From Nicotiana tabacum (taxonomy: Eukaryota > Streptophyta > Magnoliopsida > Solanales > Solanaceae), in assembly GCF_000715075.1 (NCBI RefSeq), contig NC_134096.1:121464643-121528642 (forward strand): a stretch of DNA of 64,000 nt, in the 5' to 3' direction. This document shows, piece after piece, positions 39,460 to 52,334 of the stretch (position 1 is the stretch's first letter; each line of letters begins with the position of its first letter). A model generated the notes under the pieces. It saw only the letters and a program-made list of their open reading frames with translations, was not told where the DNA came from and searched no databases. Position numbers and translations under genes: made by a program.

Positions 39460-39668
39460 TCAACAACAACAATCCGGTATAATCCCACTAGTGGGGTCTA
39501 GGGAGGGTAGGTGTATGCAGACCTTACCCCTACCCTATAATAGAGAGACTGTTTTCGATATACCCTCGGCTCCCTCCCTCCAAGAACTCCCCACCTTGCT
39601 CTTGGGGTGATTCGAACTCACAACCTCTTGATTGAAAGTGAAGAGTGCTTACCACTAAAACAACTCAA
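39460..39668 (-). mobile_element. Full-length tRNA-derived SINE (Au/SolS type)
   Basis: 209 bp on the minus strand. The head has an A-box-like TGGTAAGCACTCTTC and B-box GAGTTCGAATC. The body reads CCAAGAGCAAGGTGGGGAG and GGGTAGGGGTAAGGTCTGC. The tail ends TTGTTGTTGTTGA. A perfect 11-bp duplication TAATAACATCA flanks it (39449-39459, 39669-39679). It was transcribed by RNA polymerase III and moved by a LINE. Subfamily name is from memory of the consensus. Confidence 0.88.
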
Positions 39669-39679
39669 TAATAACATCA

Positions 39680-41269
39680 CTATATAGAAAAAATATAGGG
39701 TCATGACTCATGCGTAGAGTGTTTGATTATTATTTTATCTCTTTGTGGGGTTGGCCAGAAAATAAAAGCAAGTAATTGCAAGAAAACATAAGCATCAATG
39801 TTCAATTAGCATTGCCTTCGTTGCTTAAGTGGTATATATCTTCCGCTGTGTCAACATCTTCCTTGTAATGAGATATAATGAAATTTTTAACCAAAAGTTT
39901 TAAATTCAAATATTGTGAATGGAAAAACTTTTAATAAACTTCCTTTTCCAGGAGTCCGACGCGGTACGTATTCCAAATGTGCACACTTTAACTTCAGTAC
40001 TAAGTAGGGGCGGACTCACGTTGAAGCTAGCGGATTTAAATGAATTCGCTTCACAGAAAAATATATTATTTATATATAAAAATTATATTGGAAAAAGATA
40101 ATTTTCTTGTTATATTGTTGCAAATAAACCTACTTGACAGGCACGAAGGCTGTGGAGCAATAGTCAAGCGGGTTCAATAAGTCCAAAAAATTCCGAGATC
40201 GAACCTCCGCTGGCTCGGTTGTACTCTTTTTTTTTAAACAAAGTTATCGTACAATTGTCTTATTCCTTATCAAAAATTCCCTTACGGGATCTTTGTAAAC
40301 CTAAGGCTTGAAACTCAACCCATATATTTCATTATTAATTTATCAAATTTCTTTTCTATACTAATAGTAAGGTGTTTTTTAGTTCAGTGGTAAAATCCAG
40401 AAGAACCCTGTGAAATTTGATTTCTTTTTGTTTGAGCAACTAAAAAAATAAGCCCACGTATGTGGATTACTAATTCGATAATATGATATATATTTCCTAA
40501 GAATTTGTTGATTTTGTTTTGCAGCGGTATTTGCTGAAACACATTTGTTATTTTTAGGATACTTTAACTTTCGTTTATATTTAATTTTATTTATGATACA
40601 GTAAAATTATTCGATTGCTATACAACTTTCTTCCTTCTATTACACTTTGTTAGTTATGTTTATGTTCGTAGTTCTCGTTTCTTTTTAGTTACTTTATTAG
40701 TTCATTATTTATATGAATAGAATTTGCTTTTGTTATTTCCTTAAGAAATTATTAGATTTTTTAAAGTATGTTAAAGTTTTACAAATTTAAAGAAGAAAAA
40801 TATAAGAGTATATATTTGAAAGTATAATTTATCAAAATGTAATTGTTTGATAAAATTTAAATTTGATAATTTATAATTTTCTTTTCTTAAGCGATGACAT
40901 TAACATTGATACTACATATATTTGTCGAAGTGCTTAAAAAGAAGGGGGAAAGACTTAAAAATGATGCACGATGTTGACTTTATTATGATTGTACCAGACT
41001 TTACAATAGTTTTTGACTCCGCTTATAAAAAATTCTGGATCCGCCACCGGTACTAACAGATTACTACTTAAGTATGGTACAAAGTAATTAAGCTTCTAAC
41101 AGTGTACACAACTGATTATCTCTATCCACCAGTCAGCATTTCAAGAGCACATGCATGAATAGACATTACGAAATTTAGTACTGCTCCACTCCAAAAGTTT
41201 TGCCACGAAAGCTTTAGCATTTAAAACGATAATTATTTTAGTGAGAAATTTAAATATTAAAAAAAAAAA
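39680..41269. other. Intergenic DNA with decayed repeat ends
   Basis: A GGGGCGGACTCACG motif near 40009 and a CTGGATCCGCCACCGGT motif near 41035 face each other about 1 kb apart, suggesting the two ends of an old repeat of the GGCGGA-ended type. No gene. Confidence 0.4.
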
Positions 41270-41271
41270 TA

Positions 41272-41526
41272 CTCTTTCCATTTCAATTTAAATGACATAT
41301 TTTTCTTATTAATCCGTTAAAAAAATGACATATTTATATATTTAAAAATAATTTAACTTTAATTTTTTTATTTTACCAAGTTTACCATTAATGATTAGCT
41401 TTAATATCTATATAAATGTAATGTCCCTACAAAGTTTTTGCCTTTAAATTTTTAGGACATATATTATTTTTTTTTTAAAACTTTGTGCCAAGTCAAATAA
41501 CGTCATTTAAATTGAAATGGAGTGAG
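41272..41526. mobile_element. Stowaway MITE
   Basis: 255 bp. Inverted ends CTCTTTCCATTTCAATTTAA and its near complement (GTCATTTAAATTGAAATGG...), with TA duplications at 41270-41271 and 41527-41528. Related to, but a different subfamily from, the MITE at 2888. Confidence 0.9.
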
Positions 41527-41879
41527 TATAAAACAGTACATCAATCTTAGCGTTTGGACATGATTTTGTTAATTTGAAAAGCTTTTCAATATTTACAAAG
41601 CATTTATTATTCTTTTGTAGAATTCATCTTCCTGTTTCAATTAGTGTAGTAGAGTACTCATTGTGTGCAACTTTATTTGTCCACTATTTACTTAATACAC
41701 CCCTTAATAATAAATGATATGATAATTTACTATTTACCTCTACTTATTATTATTGAAAAATTAATTTGTCTATTATAAATCTAAAATGTTGGGAAATTAT
41801 AAGGATAGAATATGTACAAAATGATATATTATCCATTATTTTTCTAAACTAGACAAATAAAAAAAAATATGTATTTTTA

Positions 41880-42290
41880 GCCCCCGTTTGGCCATAGATT
41901 TTGTCAAGTATAATTTGACGAATTGTATTAGCTAGTAATTGTGTTATTAGCGGTTGATATTAAAATATCAGGTTATGGTTTTAACATAATGTATTATGTA
42001 GTTCATTATAAAAATGATAATTTTGTGCCAAGCTTATCTATGTTAATGATTATGAACGGCATCAATGAAGGTTCTGCGTATTGATGATTAGCAAGTTTGT
42101 TTGTTTGGTATTGTTAGGTATTTTTGATAGTTTTTAGAACTTATGGGTATAAGTCACGTTTCATGTTTTTTTTTAAAAAGTGAAATCTGTTTTAAAAAAT
42201 TATGTCCAAACATATTTTTATCTTCAAACCAAATTTTACCAAAATCAGATTTTTTAAAACAAATTTGAGAATCTATGGACAAATGATAGC
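41880..42290. mobile_element. Tourist-like (PIF/Harbinger) MITE
   Basis: 411 bp with imperfect inverted ends GCCCCCGTTTGGCCATAGAT and GCTATCATTTGTCCATAGAT, flanked by TTA (41877-41879 and 42291-42293), the usual PIF/Harbinger target. Non-coding. Confidence 0.65.
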
Positions 42291-42600
42291 TTAGTATCAT
42301 GGACAAGTAAATTTGGACGAAGGGAGTATTAATTAAGTGAGTGCTTCTTATTTTTTTAGTTAATAGATCAAACAATTAATGGGTAAAAGACAAAAATTGA
42401 TTTTGTGTGTGAAATAAAATACGGTTGTACGCAATTAAAACGAAACCAAAAGTAGTTACTGATATTGAGCTGAAGAAGTGATAAATAGAGCAGCCGAAGA
42501 ATTTAAGGCCGTTAGCGTTAGGTTTATTATAACTGTCAGTTTGATCCTCCCCCTTTCCACGTTTTATGTGAACCATTGATCAATAGTCCTTCACTTTCAA

Positions 42601-42612
42601 CCCCCCCCCCCC
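42601..42612. repeat. C12 homopolymer in the DUF688 gene upstream region
   Basis: Twelve C in a row, just upstream of a TCTACTC pyrimidine repeat, in the likely promoter/5' UTR of the DUF688 gene. Confidence 0.9.
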
Positions 42613-42800
42613 AGCACGGGGTCTTTCACCCCTACTCTACTCTACTCTACAGTGTTGCCAGTCATCACTAAAAAAGCAAAAAAGCACAAGCAAAGACTGA
42701 CCACTGTTGCATTTTCTCTCTCCAATTTGTTCCCCTTTTCCACTCCTCAACTCGCGCCATCATTCAAGCCCACATTTCACTCCACTTAAACCCCTTCAAG

Positions 42801-43596
42801 GTATGAACTTCTACATTCTCTTTTTGGGTCCTCTTTTTCTTGAAATGTTTTTGGTGAAGTTTTGATGTTTTTTCCGCCTGTATTGGTGATTACAAAAGAA
42901 GTTCTTCGAATTGGTATGGTGTGGTTTTTCTTGATTATTTATCTTTGTATTTTATGCATTTTATCAAGTTCTTCACTTGTTTGTTCTCTTGGTTCTTTGA
43001 AATGTATAGTAATGGTAGTTGAGCCATTCTTTTTAGTTTGATGTGCATACTGGCTAAAGAAAATATAAGAATTTTGGTTATGGAATTCTGTTTTGGCTAC
43101 TTAGTATGTGAACAAGATCTTATTTTTGTTTGGCTATTAATTTAGGAATTAGCAGGAAATAAGAGTTACAATTGTTCTTGGTTTAAGATCTCTCTTTTTC
43201 TCTCACTTCTTTTGATTTAGTTGTTAATTAGCTGCCCATCTTCTCAGTTTACTTGCATAATTGTCCAAGAGGAAATATCATGTTATTCTATTCTTGCTGA
43301 GTTCTTTTTTCCTTTAATTTTTTGGTTGGCAATGGAGAATTTTTCTTTTCTTTTCTGTTTGTTAAAGACAGAAGCTCCCTTAGGAGTATTTTCATTCCCC
43401 ATTTTGCTTTAATTCCGTGAATAGATATATTTTTGTAGTTTCACTTAATTCTTTTAGTGCAATTATGAATCTGAAACATTCGATGTACTTTCCTTCCTCA
43501 TTTATGACTTAATTCTGTCCAGAGATATGTTGCTTATCTGTTGTTTTTTCCTTTCTTGAAACTGTATTTTGATTTCTTGATTTCTTCTTTTATAGT
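42801..43596 (+). other. Probable 5' UTR intron of the DUF688 gene
   Basis: Donor CTTCAAG/GTATGA at 42801, a long T-rich body, and a candidate acceptor TTTTATAG near 43596, about 100 bp before the ATG. Upstream 42700-42800 is C/T-rich, like plant 5' UTR leader sequence. The acceptor choice is uncertain. Confidence 0.5.
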
Positions 43597-43693
43597 GATT
43601 GATTGAAGATTTTGGAAGGCGTAATTCCCCATTGTTGATTGCTAATTTGTTTGGGAGGGAAAGGAATAGAAAATTTGTTAGTAGCCCAGGGAA

Positions 43694-45948
43694 ATGGAGA
43701 AAAAGCAGCTGGATTTCAATGCACCACTTTTATCAGTGAGGAAAATTTCATCATCTTTATCCCCTCATGAGAGAGCAAATAAAAAGATTATAGAAAGGGC
43801 GCCACCGAATCGACAACAATCACTTCCTGTCAAAAAATCAGATTGGGAATTGAGTGAAGTGACTAAACCAGTAGCTGTTCCATTTATGTGGGAACAAATC
43901 CCTGGTAGACGAAAAGGTAACAATGATGCCCGAGCTAACCTTCGAGTGGAGTGCTCAAGTAGTCCTAGGCTGCCCCCCGGAAGATTGCCAGAGACTATTC
44001 GGTTCTATTCGGGTGAAAGGCCTCGTGCTCAAAACATTTACAAGTCTCCAGCTGAAGGACTTCCTTGGATTGATCATGCAGCTTTACTGGATAGCCTAGT
44101 GGAAAGTATATATACAAGAGGAGACAGAGAAAGTGAGGATGATGCTTATTCTGATGCTCCTGAAACCTTGTCACCTACCGAATCCTTATCCTTGGACTGC
44201 AGTGTCAGTGGTCTGAGCGGACATCAAAGTTCGGATTCAAAACCATCTGGAACCTTTTCCATTGACTCCCAAACTAGAGACTTTATGATGAGCCGATTCT
44301 TACCTGCAGCAAAAGCTGTTGTTTTGGAGACGCCTCAGTATGTTCAAAAAAAGCAAGTTCCAGTCAGTACTGAACAACCGAAGCCAGTACCCGTGGAACG
44401 AAAGCCAACAGTTAAGCGGATGGAGTCTAAACCTGTCTCATATTATAGCGGCTATCCAGACGATGTAGGAAGTGAAATTGAAGATGATGTGTCTGAGAAT
44501 CAGCACAAAAGGCCAAGTAAAGGGTGGAAATTTTTCCCTCGGATTTGTGTGAAGAATTCTTTATGCCTATTAAATCCACTGCCAGGACTGAAAGTGAAAA
44601 CACACGTTCCCACACCCTCATCTCAAGCAGTAAAGAGAGTTTCAGGATTGAAACCAAAGACGCCCCAGAGTCCCACATCTTATGCTCATGAAGTCAAAAG
44701 ATTAGCTAGAAAAGCTTATAGTGGTCCTCTTGAGAAGGTAATCATTATAGTTTTCCTCAGTTATTTTTTTTCTGTCCTAAGATTAATAAGATTTATGCTT
44801 GTTTCTAACAATAATGTTCTTTGCAGAATTCTTGTGATACTATAAATAAGCAAAGATTTCACTCTGGAGTACTGTCTCGCGAGCTTTACAAAGCTGATAA
44901 TAGAAGTTTTTCCGGCCAACTACCTAACCCTAGTGATTCATGTAAGCTAGTTGGAATCTCTCCTGGAAGACGTTCAAGAAGTGGGGCTATATCTCCCTAT
45001 CGAAATGTAGCACCCCCATCTCCATTCAATGAAGGTACAAGGTTTCTTGGTGTGCCAAAGGAAATGGAGAGTCTTTGGGCTAGCCGCTTTGATTCATTCC
45101 GGAAAGGTTGCTACACTGTCAAGGACAAAGTACCACAGCAGATTGGCACAGGAAGGTTTTCTGATTCACCAAGTGAAGTAGTTGAGAAAACATTGTACAT
45201 AGATTCTGTAGATAATGTGCAAATTTCAGCCCGTAATTCTGCTTCTTCAAAACCCAAGGGATTAGTGAACTCCTCTAGTAAGAATATGAAGACACTGGTT
45301 AAAAGCAGTGTAGTACTAGAAAATATGGATGCCACGGCTCGTACTCAAGGTGCCAAGAACTGGAATGTTTCAGAGAAAGAGAGCAAACAGATTGCTGAAA
45401 AGGAGTCCCTTGATTTGGTGGAAGCTTCTCCCGTTTCCATATCAACTCTCAAAGGCCCTGCTGATCAGGAGTCTTTGAAACTAAAGCAAAATCTTGATAC
45501 ACTATCTGGAGCCTTAGAGTCTTCAAAAGTGCATCCCTATGGAAATTTAGGTACAGAAAATGAAGATAACAAAAATGCAAATGACCCAAAAGATTCTAAC
45601 CTTACCTCCGTGGAATCTCCTATACCACCACCCTTGCCTAAATCTCCCTCTGAATCTTGGCTTTGGCGCACGTTGCCTTCCATTCCTTTGAGAACCCCAT
45701 TCTCAAGTTTGAGCTCCAAGAAGCAGAACAAGAAGTCCCATGCTGATGGTAGTAAGTGGGAGACTATTGTGAAAACTTCTAACTTGCATAAGGATCATGT
45801 CCGTTACTCCGAGGTAACCTCTCCTTATTTTTTGAAGTTTTCTGTTGCAAATTTTGATGTTTGAGAAAGTGGAATTATTTACTTCTGCTCCATTTTGTTT
45901 GAACAGGAACTATATACTCTTGGTTCTTGTCAGCAGAGCAAAGCTTGA
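43694..45948 (+). CDS. DUF688 family protein
   Basis: Three exons: 43694-44737, 44827-45813, 45907-45948; 690 aa with all phases 0. Carries the family signature VPFMWEQIPGR (residues about 62-72), a Ser/Pro-rich low-complexity body, RRSRSGAISPYR-like basic patches, and the C-terminal SESWLWRTLPSIPLRTPF block in exon 2. The last exon adds 13 residues (ELYTLGSCQQSKA). No signal peptide or membrane segment. DUF688 proteins are plant-specific and of unknown biochemical function; some are predicted to be nuclear. The start is the first ATG of the open frame and gives the usual MEKKQLDFNAPLL N-terminus. Codon reading is clean, with no lesion. Confidence 0.9.
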
Positions 45949-47022
45949 AGATGGATCATTTATCGATATGAAACATCTTGTTTCTATCGCTATAGCTTCA
46001 ATACTATCTTGAAACTTTATTTCATTCCTTCTGGAGTTCCCTTGTCACCATTTTAGTCTAGATATACAGTGGAAAAAGTTTTTTCTATTCCACTTCAAAA
46101 GAAATACTTGGTTTTGATGGTGGGGATTGTTGTAACTTTTGAATGACCATAGTAGTGGGCATGAGAATAGCTGAGTTTTCTTATTATGCTTTGTATTCCT
46201 GAAAACCAGCCCTTGCCTTGAGATATGAATGAATGACACATTTGATTCTTTATGAGATATTGTACTGTGGTCTTGAAGTAAAAGTCTTTAGCTTGTCTGG
46301 TAATAGTATTTGATTCCATTTTCCCTCCTTTTCACTTCATCTTCTGGTTCATAAAATGAGCTAGCTCACCAATTTTAATATGGAGAATTACCAGATTTAC
46401 ATCTGCATTTTGACAAGAAAAATCTCCTGGTCTTTTACGTGTAACAGGCTCGAGTCATGGAGTTACAAGGTTATATGGTGGAAGGATAGCTTTATCCTTA
46501 TTCTCACTCAAGGTCCTGTAAACGAATTCAAGATTTACAGTCGAAGTCAATGAAATTTATTACTCCAATATATTCATTTTCTTATATTTTTTCATCTATC
46601 TATATGATCCATGTTGAAAGCAACGAGTGTGATTGCACCTGCCGTGAATAGCTAAATTCCTCCTCTCCCCCTGGTTCAAATCTCTCATTCAAGAGTGTAA
46701 AAGCCACAGCCAACTCAAATATTGTAGGCCATTCCATTTCCTTTCATTTCAAGAAACTCAAATATTGTAAGCCATCCTAAAGAATTAGTGAAAGATTTTG
46801 AACATAAATTATTATCTCAAAAAACACATAACCAACTTCACGATTTTCCAATACCTTAGATTGAAAGTAAGAAAGAGAAACGAAAGAAACCTAGTTCAAT
46901 TAAAAGAAGAACTAGTACTTTAGGAAGACAAGAAACTTGAAACATTTTGTTAATGGCTTTATTCATATTTTTTTCATGACTTGAATTTTCTCAACTAAGA
47001 TCTACACAATCTTTTCATGGGA
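45949..47022. other. 3' UTR of DUF688 gene and intergenic DNA
   Basis: Likely contains the DUF688 3' UTR. No further gene seen. Confidence 0.55.
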
Positions 47023-47031
47023 TTTATATTA

Positions 47032-47995
47032 GGGAAAAGGGCCAAATATATCCCTCTACTTTCATATATTGTCTACATTTAACATCCGTTATATTATTTG
47101 GCCAAATTTACCCCTACAATCAACAAACTTTTAAAAGTACCCTTGATCTGTTAAGTAATCCAAAATCTCCCAAATTTCGTTTATTTAAATCACTTGTTGT
47201 TCTTCTTGGTCCACTATTTTAATTTAAAAAATTAATATTGATGTGAATGTTAAAGTTACTAGACTATACAAAATATTCATAATTTTTTTTATTACCAATG
47301 CACCAATTTCTCTTTTTGTAATAAATAAAATTGGTTTAAAATTTTATTTATTTTTCAATTATATACACACCGTAGAATTTAGTGGGTCTATTTATTGTGT
47401 ATTATATGCAACTGATCATCATGTATGTACATGTATATTCAAATATATTTTGTCATTGCCTGGTTAGTATAGAGTTCGATCGACTAACTTAAGAGAGCAA
47501 AATGTGTAGGCATTTAATTAAAGCAAAGTTGAATTAGATAATGTAAAGTCTCTGAGGAATTTCAACTTCAATCACTAATACTTGCAAAGTCTCCGTACAT
47601 TTGGTGCAACGAATTCATTAAAATTGGGATGTTGTAAATACTTTTAGAATTTAGAAAAGCTACATAATTTAAATTTTTTAATTTACTATACTTTGTTTAT
47701 TCGGTTGTATTATTTAATATTTTTTTCTATTATTATTTTTCTCTAATTCAGAAAGCAGGTAAATGCTAATTATTTCAAAAATAGTGGACCAAGAAGAACA
47801 ACAAGTGATTTAAATAAAAAGAATTTGGGAGATTTTGGATTACTTAACAGATCAATGGGTACTTTTAAAAGTTTGCTGATTGTAGGGATAAATTTGGCCC
47901 GATAATATGATGGTAGGGGTAAATTTGGCCTGATAGTATAACGGGGTTAAATGTTGATAATATTAAAGTAGAGGGGTATATTTTGCCCTTTTCCC
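47032..47995. mobile_element. Mutator-like element with long inverted repeats
   Basis: 964 bp with inverted arms of about 190 bp or more (left 47032-47222, right about 47775-47995) beginning GGGAAAAGGGCCAAATATAT. A perfect 9-bp duplication TTTATATTA flanks it (47023-47031 and 47996-48004). Long arms plus 9-bp duplication fit a non-autonomous MULE. The central 550 bp is AT-rich and non-coding. Confidence 0.88.
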
Positions 47996-48004
47996 TTTAT
48001 ATTA

Positions 48005-48917
48005 TGATCCACCCGTGCTGTTTGTCTTTTACTATCACTTCTCTGGTATTCCGTCCAGCCCAATAACACTATTTCTTGCTTGTCAGCCTGCTACAGGATG
48101 GTCTATTACTTCTTTTTTAAAATAGCAAGCCAAGAAACTCAAAATTATTAGACTTAATAGAAAGTAATTCGTATATCCTCATTTTTGACACTACTAATTT
48201 TTTTACGTCAAAAAGAAATTACCACTTATTATATTTATAAAAATTTAATCTATTATAAAACAATAAAAAAATAAAAAGAGTAATGCACAAAAAAGTAACA
48301 AACTCTAAAATATAGGCATTCATAATAAATAAAATACTATTTATTTCTTACTAACTTGCTGCGTGCTAAAGAAATTGAAATGATTTGTTCCCGAGGAGGA
48401 GTCCAGAACAAAGAGCAACAGTTTGTCTTATTGCCGAAGAAGTTGAGAGAATATCCCACTAAGATTAAATACAAATAGTAAAAAATTTCACGGGTCACCC
48501 ATTAACTTGCACCTACTTTTTTAAAAGTATAAATGGTACCCAGTTCTAAAAGAACTTAAGAATTCAATCCATCATTATTGTTTCTTCTTTTTCTTTGCAC
48601 GACTGCGTCATAACTTTTACATGGTGGAAGCAGTGATTGTGTTAACTTAGCCGTTTCAGCTGGTTTTGGAGATAAACGGGTAGTCCTTGGGTAGCTTTTG
48701 GGTGGTTCTCATTGCCGTTTCATGAATCTTTTAGTGGAGGAAACTAGCGGTGCTAATGGAGGTTTAAAAATTGTTGTCGTGGTGGCTGCTTTGGGTGGCT
48801 TGTGGAGGTTTATGGCTGGTTTAAAGTGCAAAACATGAGAGGAAGAAGAAGAGCTAAACTTCAATCTAATTTTGATGTTGCACTTTGAAGTGATAAGAAC
48901 TTTAGATCTACCATTCT
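48005..48917. other. Intergenic DNA and left part of an older repeat
   Basis: From about 48500 the sequence resembles the right flank of the LINE (61784-62030): both carry ACTTCA/GAAGTGATAAGAACTT motifs, and the outer ends (CACGGGTCACC...TAAATGGTACCC against TAAATACCC...GTACCCGTC) are roughly inverted. It is probably one repeat split by the LINE insertion. Confidence 0.4.
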
Positions 48918-49187
48918 GAAGTTGCACTTTTGTTTTGGTAATTAAAGAATTTTATTTACCAGTAATATTTACATATTGTTCTACTCAAGCCTGATCTGGA
49001 CAGAAGTCCCAAATTCAGCTACTCATCTTGCCTTCCCCATTACTAATTGCTATACTACTATTTAAACATCTAATTGAACTATAGGATAGTTGTTAAGATC
49101 CATTAATCTTCTATGTAATTTTAGCTTAGAAGCTCATCGACCATGCACATCTTGTGTTATTAGTCTACTAAATACTGTTGTTGATCG

Positions 49188-52100
49188 TTACTTTGCTTGA
49201 AAGATTCTGTCATTCCTTTCTTGCCAAATATAGTATAAGCAGCCTGCAAGTGTGAACTTGTATACTTCAGCTTTTGTGTTCCTTCCCTTGTAGTGTCTTT
49301 CAGCCCATGCTATCTCACTTGCCCATGGCATCACCTATCTATGTATCCATTGTCACTGTAACATTATTGTCCACACTCGTGATGAATAAGAACAACTAAA
49401 GAAGAGATGATTAATGGATTCTTCTTCTTTATTACAGAGTGAGCAAGTTGTATCTTCCAAACAGCCACTTCCCCTCAATCTTTCCTTAGTTAATAGTCGT
49501 CTATGAGCAGCCAGATATAATGTGAAAATCCACTTAGGCAACCCAACATTATTGCAAACCAGTATCCTCCATGACACTTTAGCAAAATCTCCTCTAAGCT
49601 GCATATACATGGCCTTGATGGAGAACTTTTTCATTCCCACTACATCTTGTTTTGCATATCTAACTTCCTCAAAATAGTTCTTAGCTTTCAGTATCTTTTT
49701 CATAATCCAAGAGGCTTGCTTTGGTGTTATTTCATTGGACCTACATCTTGTCCTTTTTCTTACATAAGTTCCATAGGAGTTTGCAAATAGCTGCCCTATT
49801 CCATGTCTCTACATCAAGTAAATTCAAACCATATGCTGCTTTAGGTTGGAACAGTTTGTCCCAAGCCAGAAGTGCTTTCTTTGATACATCCACCCCTCCA
49901 GTCCATATGAATCTTCGACACACACTTTCAATAAGTTAGATCAGCTTTTTTGGCAGCAGAAAAACCTGGGACCAGAATACTTGAATAGAAAAGAGAACAC
50001 TTTTAATGAGTTGTATTCTCCCTGCATATGATAGAAACCTTGAAGTCCAAGACAGGATTCTCCCTAGCATCTTCTTAATAAGAGGCTGACATTGAACTAA
50101 TGATAGTCGTTTGGTACTTAGTGGCACTCCCAAATATCTAACTGGTAATGTCCTTTTTGAAAAGCCTAGGAATTGCAGTATATTTTGTTTCATGTCAGCA
50201 TCTACTCCACCAAAGAAAATAGAACTTTTGTCAGCATTAACAACTAATCCTGAAGCCTTTGAGAAATCCTGAAAGCACTTATACAACAATTGTACATATA
50301 TGGTATCACCTCTACAGAAGAGCAGTAGATCATCAGCAAAGCTTAGCTGGACTATGTTCATTTTGGTAATTGAAATTAGGATCCCTCCTAAGTGTTTTCA
50401 GAAGCCTAGTCAAGTATTCCATAGCCAGCACAAATAGATAAGGAGACAGGGGGCCTCCCTGTCTCAAGCCTTTCTTTGCCTGAAATGGTGTTGTAGGCTG
50501 CCCATTAATAATGATGGAATATGAGACTGTTGTCACACACCTCATAGTCTATTTCATAAACTTCCCTGGGAGCTGCAAATTTGTCAACACCTGCTCTAGG
50601 TATCCCCATTCAACAGAGTCATAAGCCTTCTTCATGTCTACTTTCATCATGCATCTAGGGGATACACCTTTCCTGCCATACCCTTTTACTAGTTCATGGC
50701 AGAAAATTATTTTATCATTTATCAGCCTACCAGTACAAAAGTTGACTAATTCCTATCCACAAGACCATCCATCATTCCTTGTAGTCTATTTGTTAGCACT
50801 TTAGATATAATCTTGTATAGTAATGTGCAATATGATATTGGCATATATTCAGTGATTTCGGAGGGGTTGCTCACCTGAGACACAAAAGTAACTGTTGTAC
50901 AGTTTATAGGGTGGTACATGGTTGAACTTGAAAAGAATTCCATCACAATATTTGTAACTGTATCACCTATCACAGGCCAAGCACTTTTTAAAAATAATGC
51001 ATTGAATCCATCACAACCGGGAGCTTTATTGTCACTAATGCTTGTCTGAGCATAGTAAATTTCCTCTTTAGATACCTCTGTAACCAGATGTAATTATTGC
51101 TCTCTATTCACCAATGGTCCATCCCTCATTACTATTGGGTTAATAGCAGACGATTCTGCAGCTGAGGATCTTAATAACTACTGATAGAACCCTATCACTT
51201 CCTCTTCAATTCCTTGTTTTGTTTATATCTGGTCTTCATGCTTGTAAAGAAGTATGCTGTATTAGTAGCTCCTAGATTCAGCCATTGTACTCTTTATTTC
51301 TTCTTCATAATACTTTTCTCTACCCCTAGCCATTTCTCCAATTGTGTCTTCATGTCTTTCTCTACTGCAACCATAGTCTTTGATTGACCAAGGGCCCTAA
51401 TTTGTTCCTGCATACCACATAGTTGTTGTCTGCACTGTTTTATTCGATTGCCAACTGCATTATACTCAGTATTATTAGAGTTTTCATAGCTTGCTTTACT
51501 CTTTTCAATTTCTATCATGTATCCTTCATAGTATTCAGCTCAGTTAACCTCTCCTAAGCTTCACTTACTAATATCATAAAGTCTTTATGATCTTCTTAGT
51601 GGTTTAGAAATTTGAATGGTTTAGGTATTTGCTCTTCAGCCTCTTCCAGTGTTATGCTCAGTGAGGAATGATTAGAGTATGATGGATCTATGACCCATAC
51701 TTCTAGGTTTGGCATAGTCAGTATCCAGTCAGCATTAACCAAAGCTCTATCAATCTTGCTATAGGTGTGCCCATTAGTCTATGTAAAGCTTCTCCCACTA
51801 GTCTTCATTTCTGTCAGGCCAGTGTCCTCAATGAAAGCATTAAAGTCTCTAATCTCTATTTCTTGTACATGGTTACCAATTGGTTTGTCCTCTCTTGATC
51901 TAATCACATTATAGTCGCCCATTATCAACCATGGACCTTGTTATATGGACTGTAGGCTTGTCAGGTCACTCCATAGACTTCTTCTCTCATCCAAAGTGTG
52001 CAACCCATAAACAGTTGTAAATGTAAATCTCATACTCAGTCTCTTAATGTGTACTGAAGCATGTATGAACTGAGATGATCTTCCCAACTCCATACAGTCT

Positions 52101-52334
52101 ACCTCATTTGTATCCTACAGTAGGCAAGATTCTACCTCTACTACTATATTCATAGTTAGCTAGCCATGCCCATCCAAGAGTGGTTTTCCTGATTATTTAT
52201 ATGACCTTCTGCTCTTTTATTTTTTGCTCTAATAGTGCAATCATATGAAATTTATTACTTCTAATGAACAACCTGACCTCTTTTTGTCTAGGGATTTTGT
52301 TTAGTCCCCTTATATTCCTAGTGACCAGCTTCAT
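49188..52334 (-). pseudogene. LINE ORF2: endonuclease, reverse transcriptase, zf-RVT
   Basis: Starts MKLVTRNIRGLNKIPRQKEV (APE-type endonuclease). A coiled linker lies at 51518-51294. RT motifs are ISYCTLLYKIISKVLTNRL (near 50800), GLRQGGPLSPYLF (near 50440) and the catalytic FADDLLLF (near 50330). A zf-RVT domain with CSLCNKEEESINHLFFSC lies near 49430-49380. It ends at the stop 49190-49188. Many stops in the endonuclease part and frameshifts in RT make it non-functional. Confidence 0.88.

Noticed and set aside
39800..40230. tRNA gene candidates near GCTTAAGTGG and GAGATCGAACCTCC
   Set aside because: The A- and B-box-like pieces are not at tRNA spacing and no cloverleaf could be drawn; more likely repeat fragments.
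41539..41600. Second Tourist-like end (GCGTTTGGACATGATTTTG)
   Set aside because: Only one end found; no partner or target duplication could be fixed.
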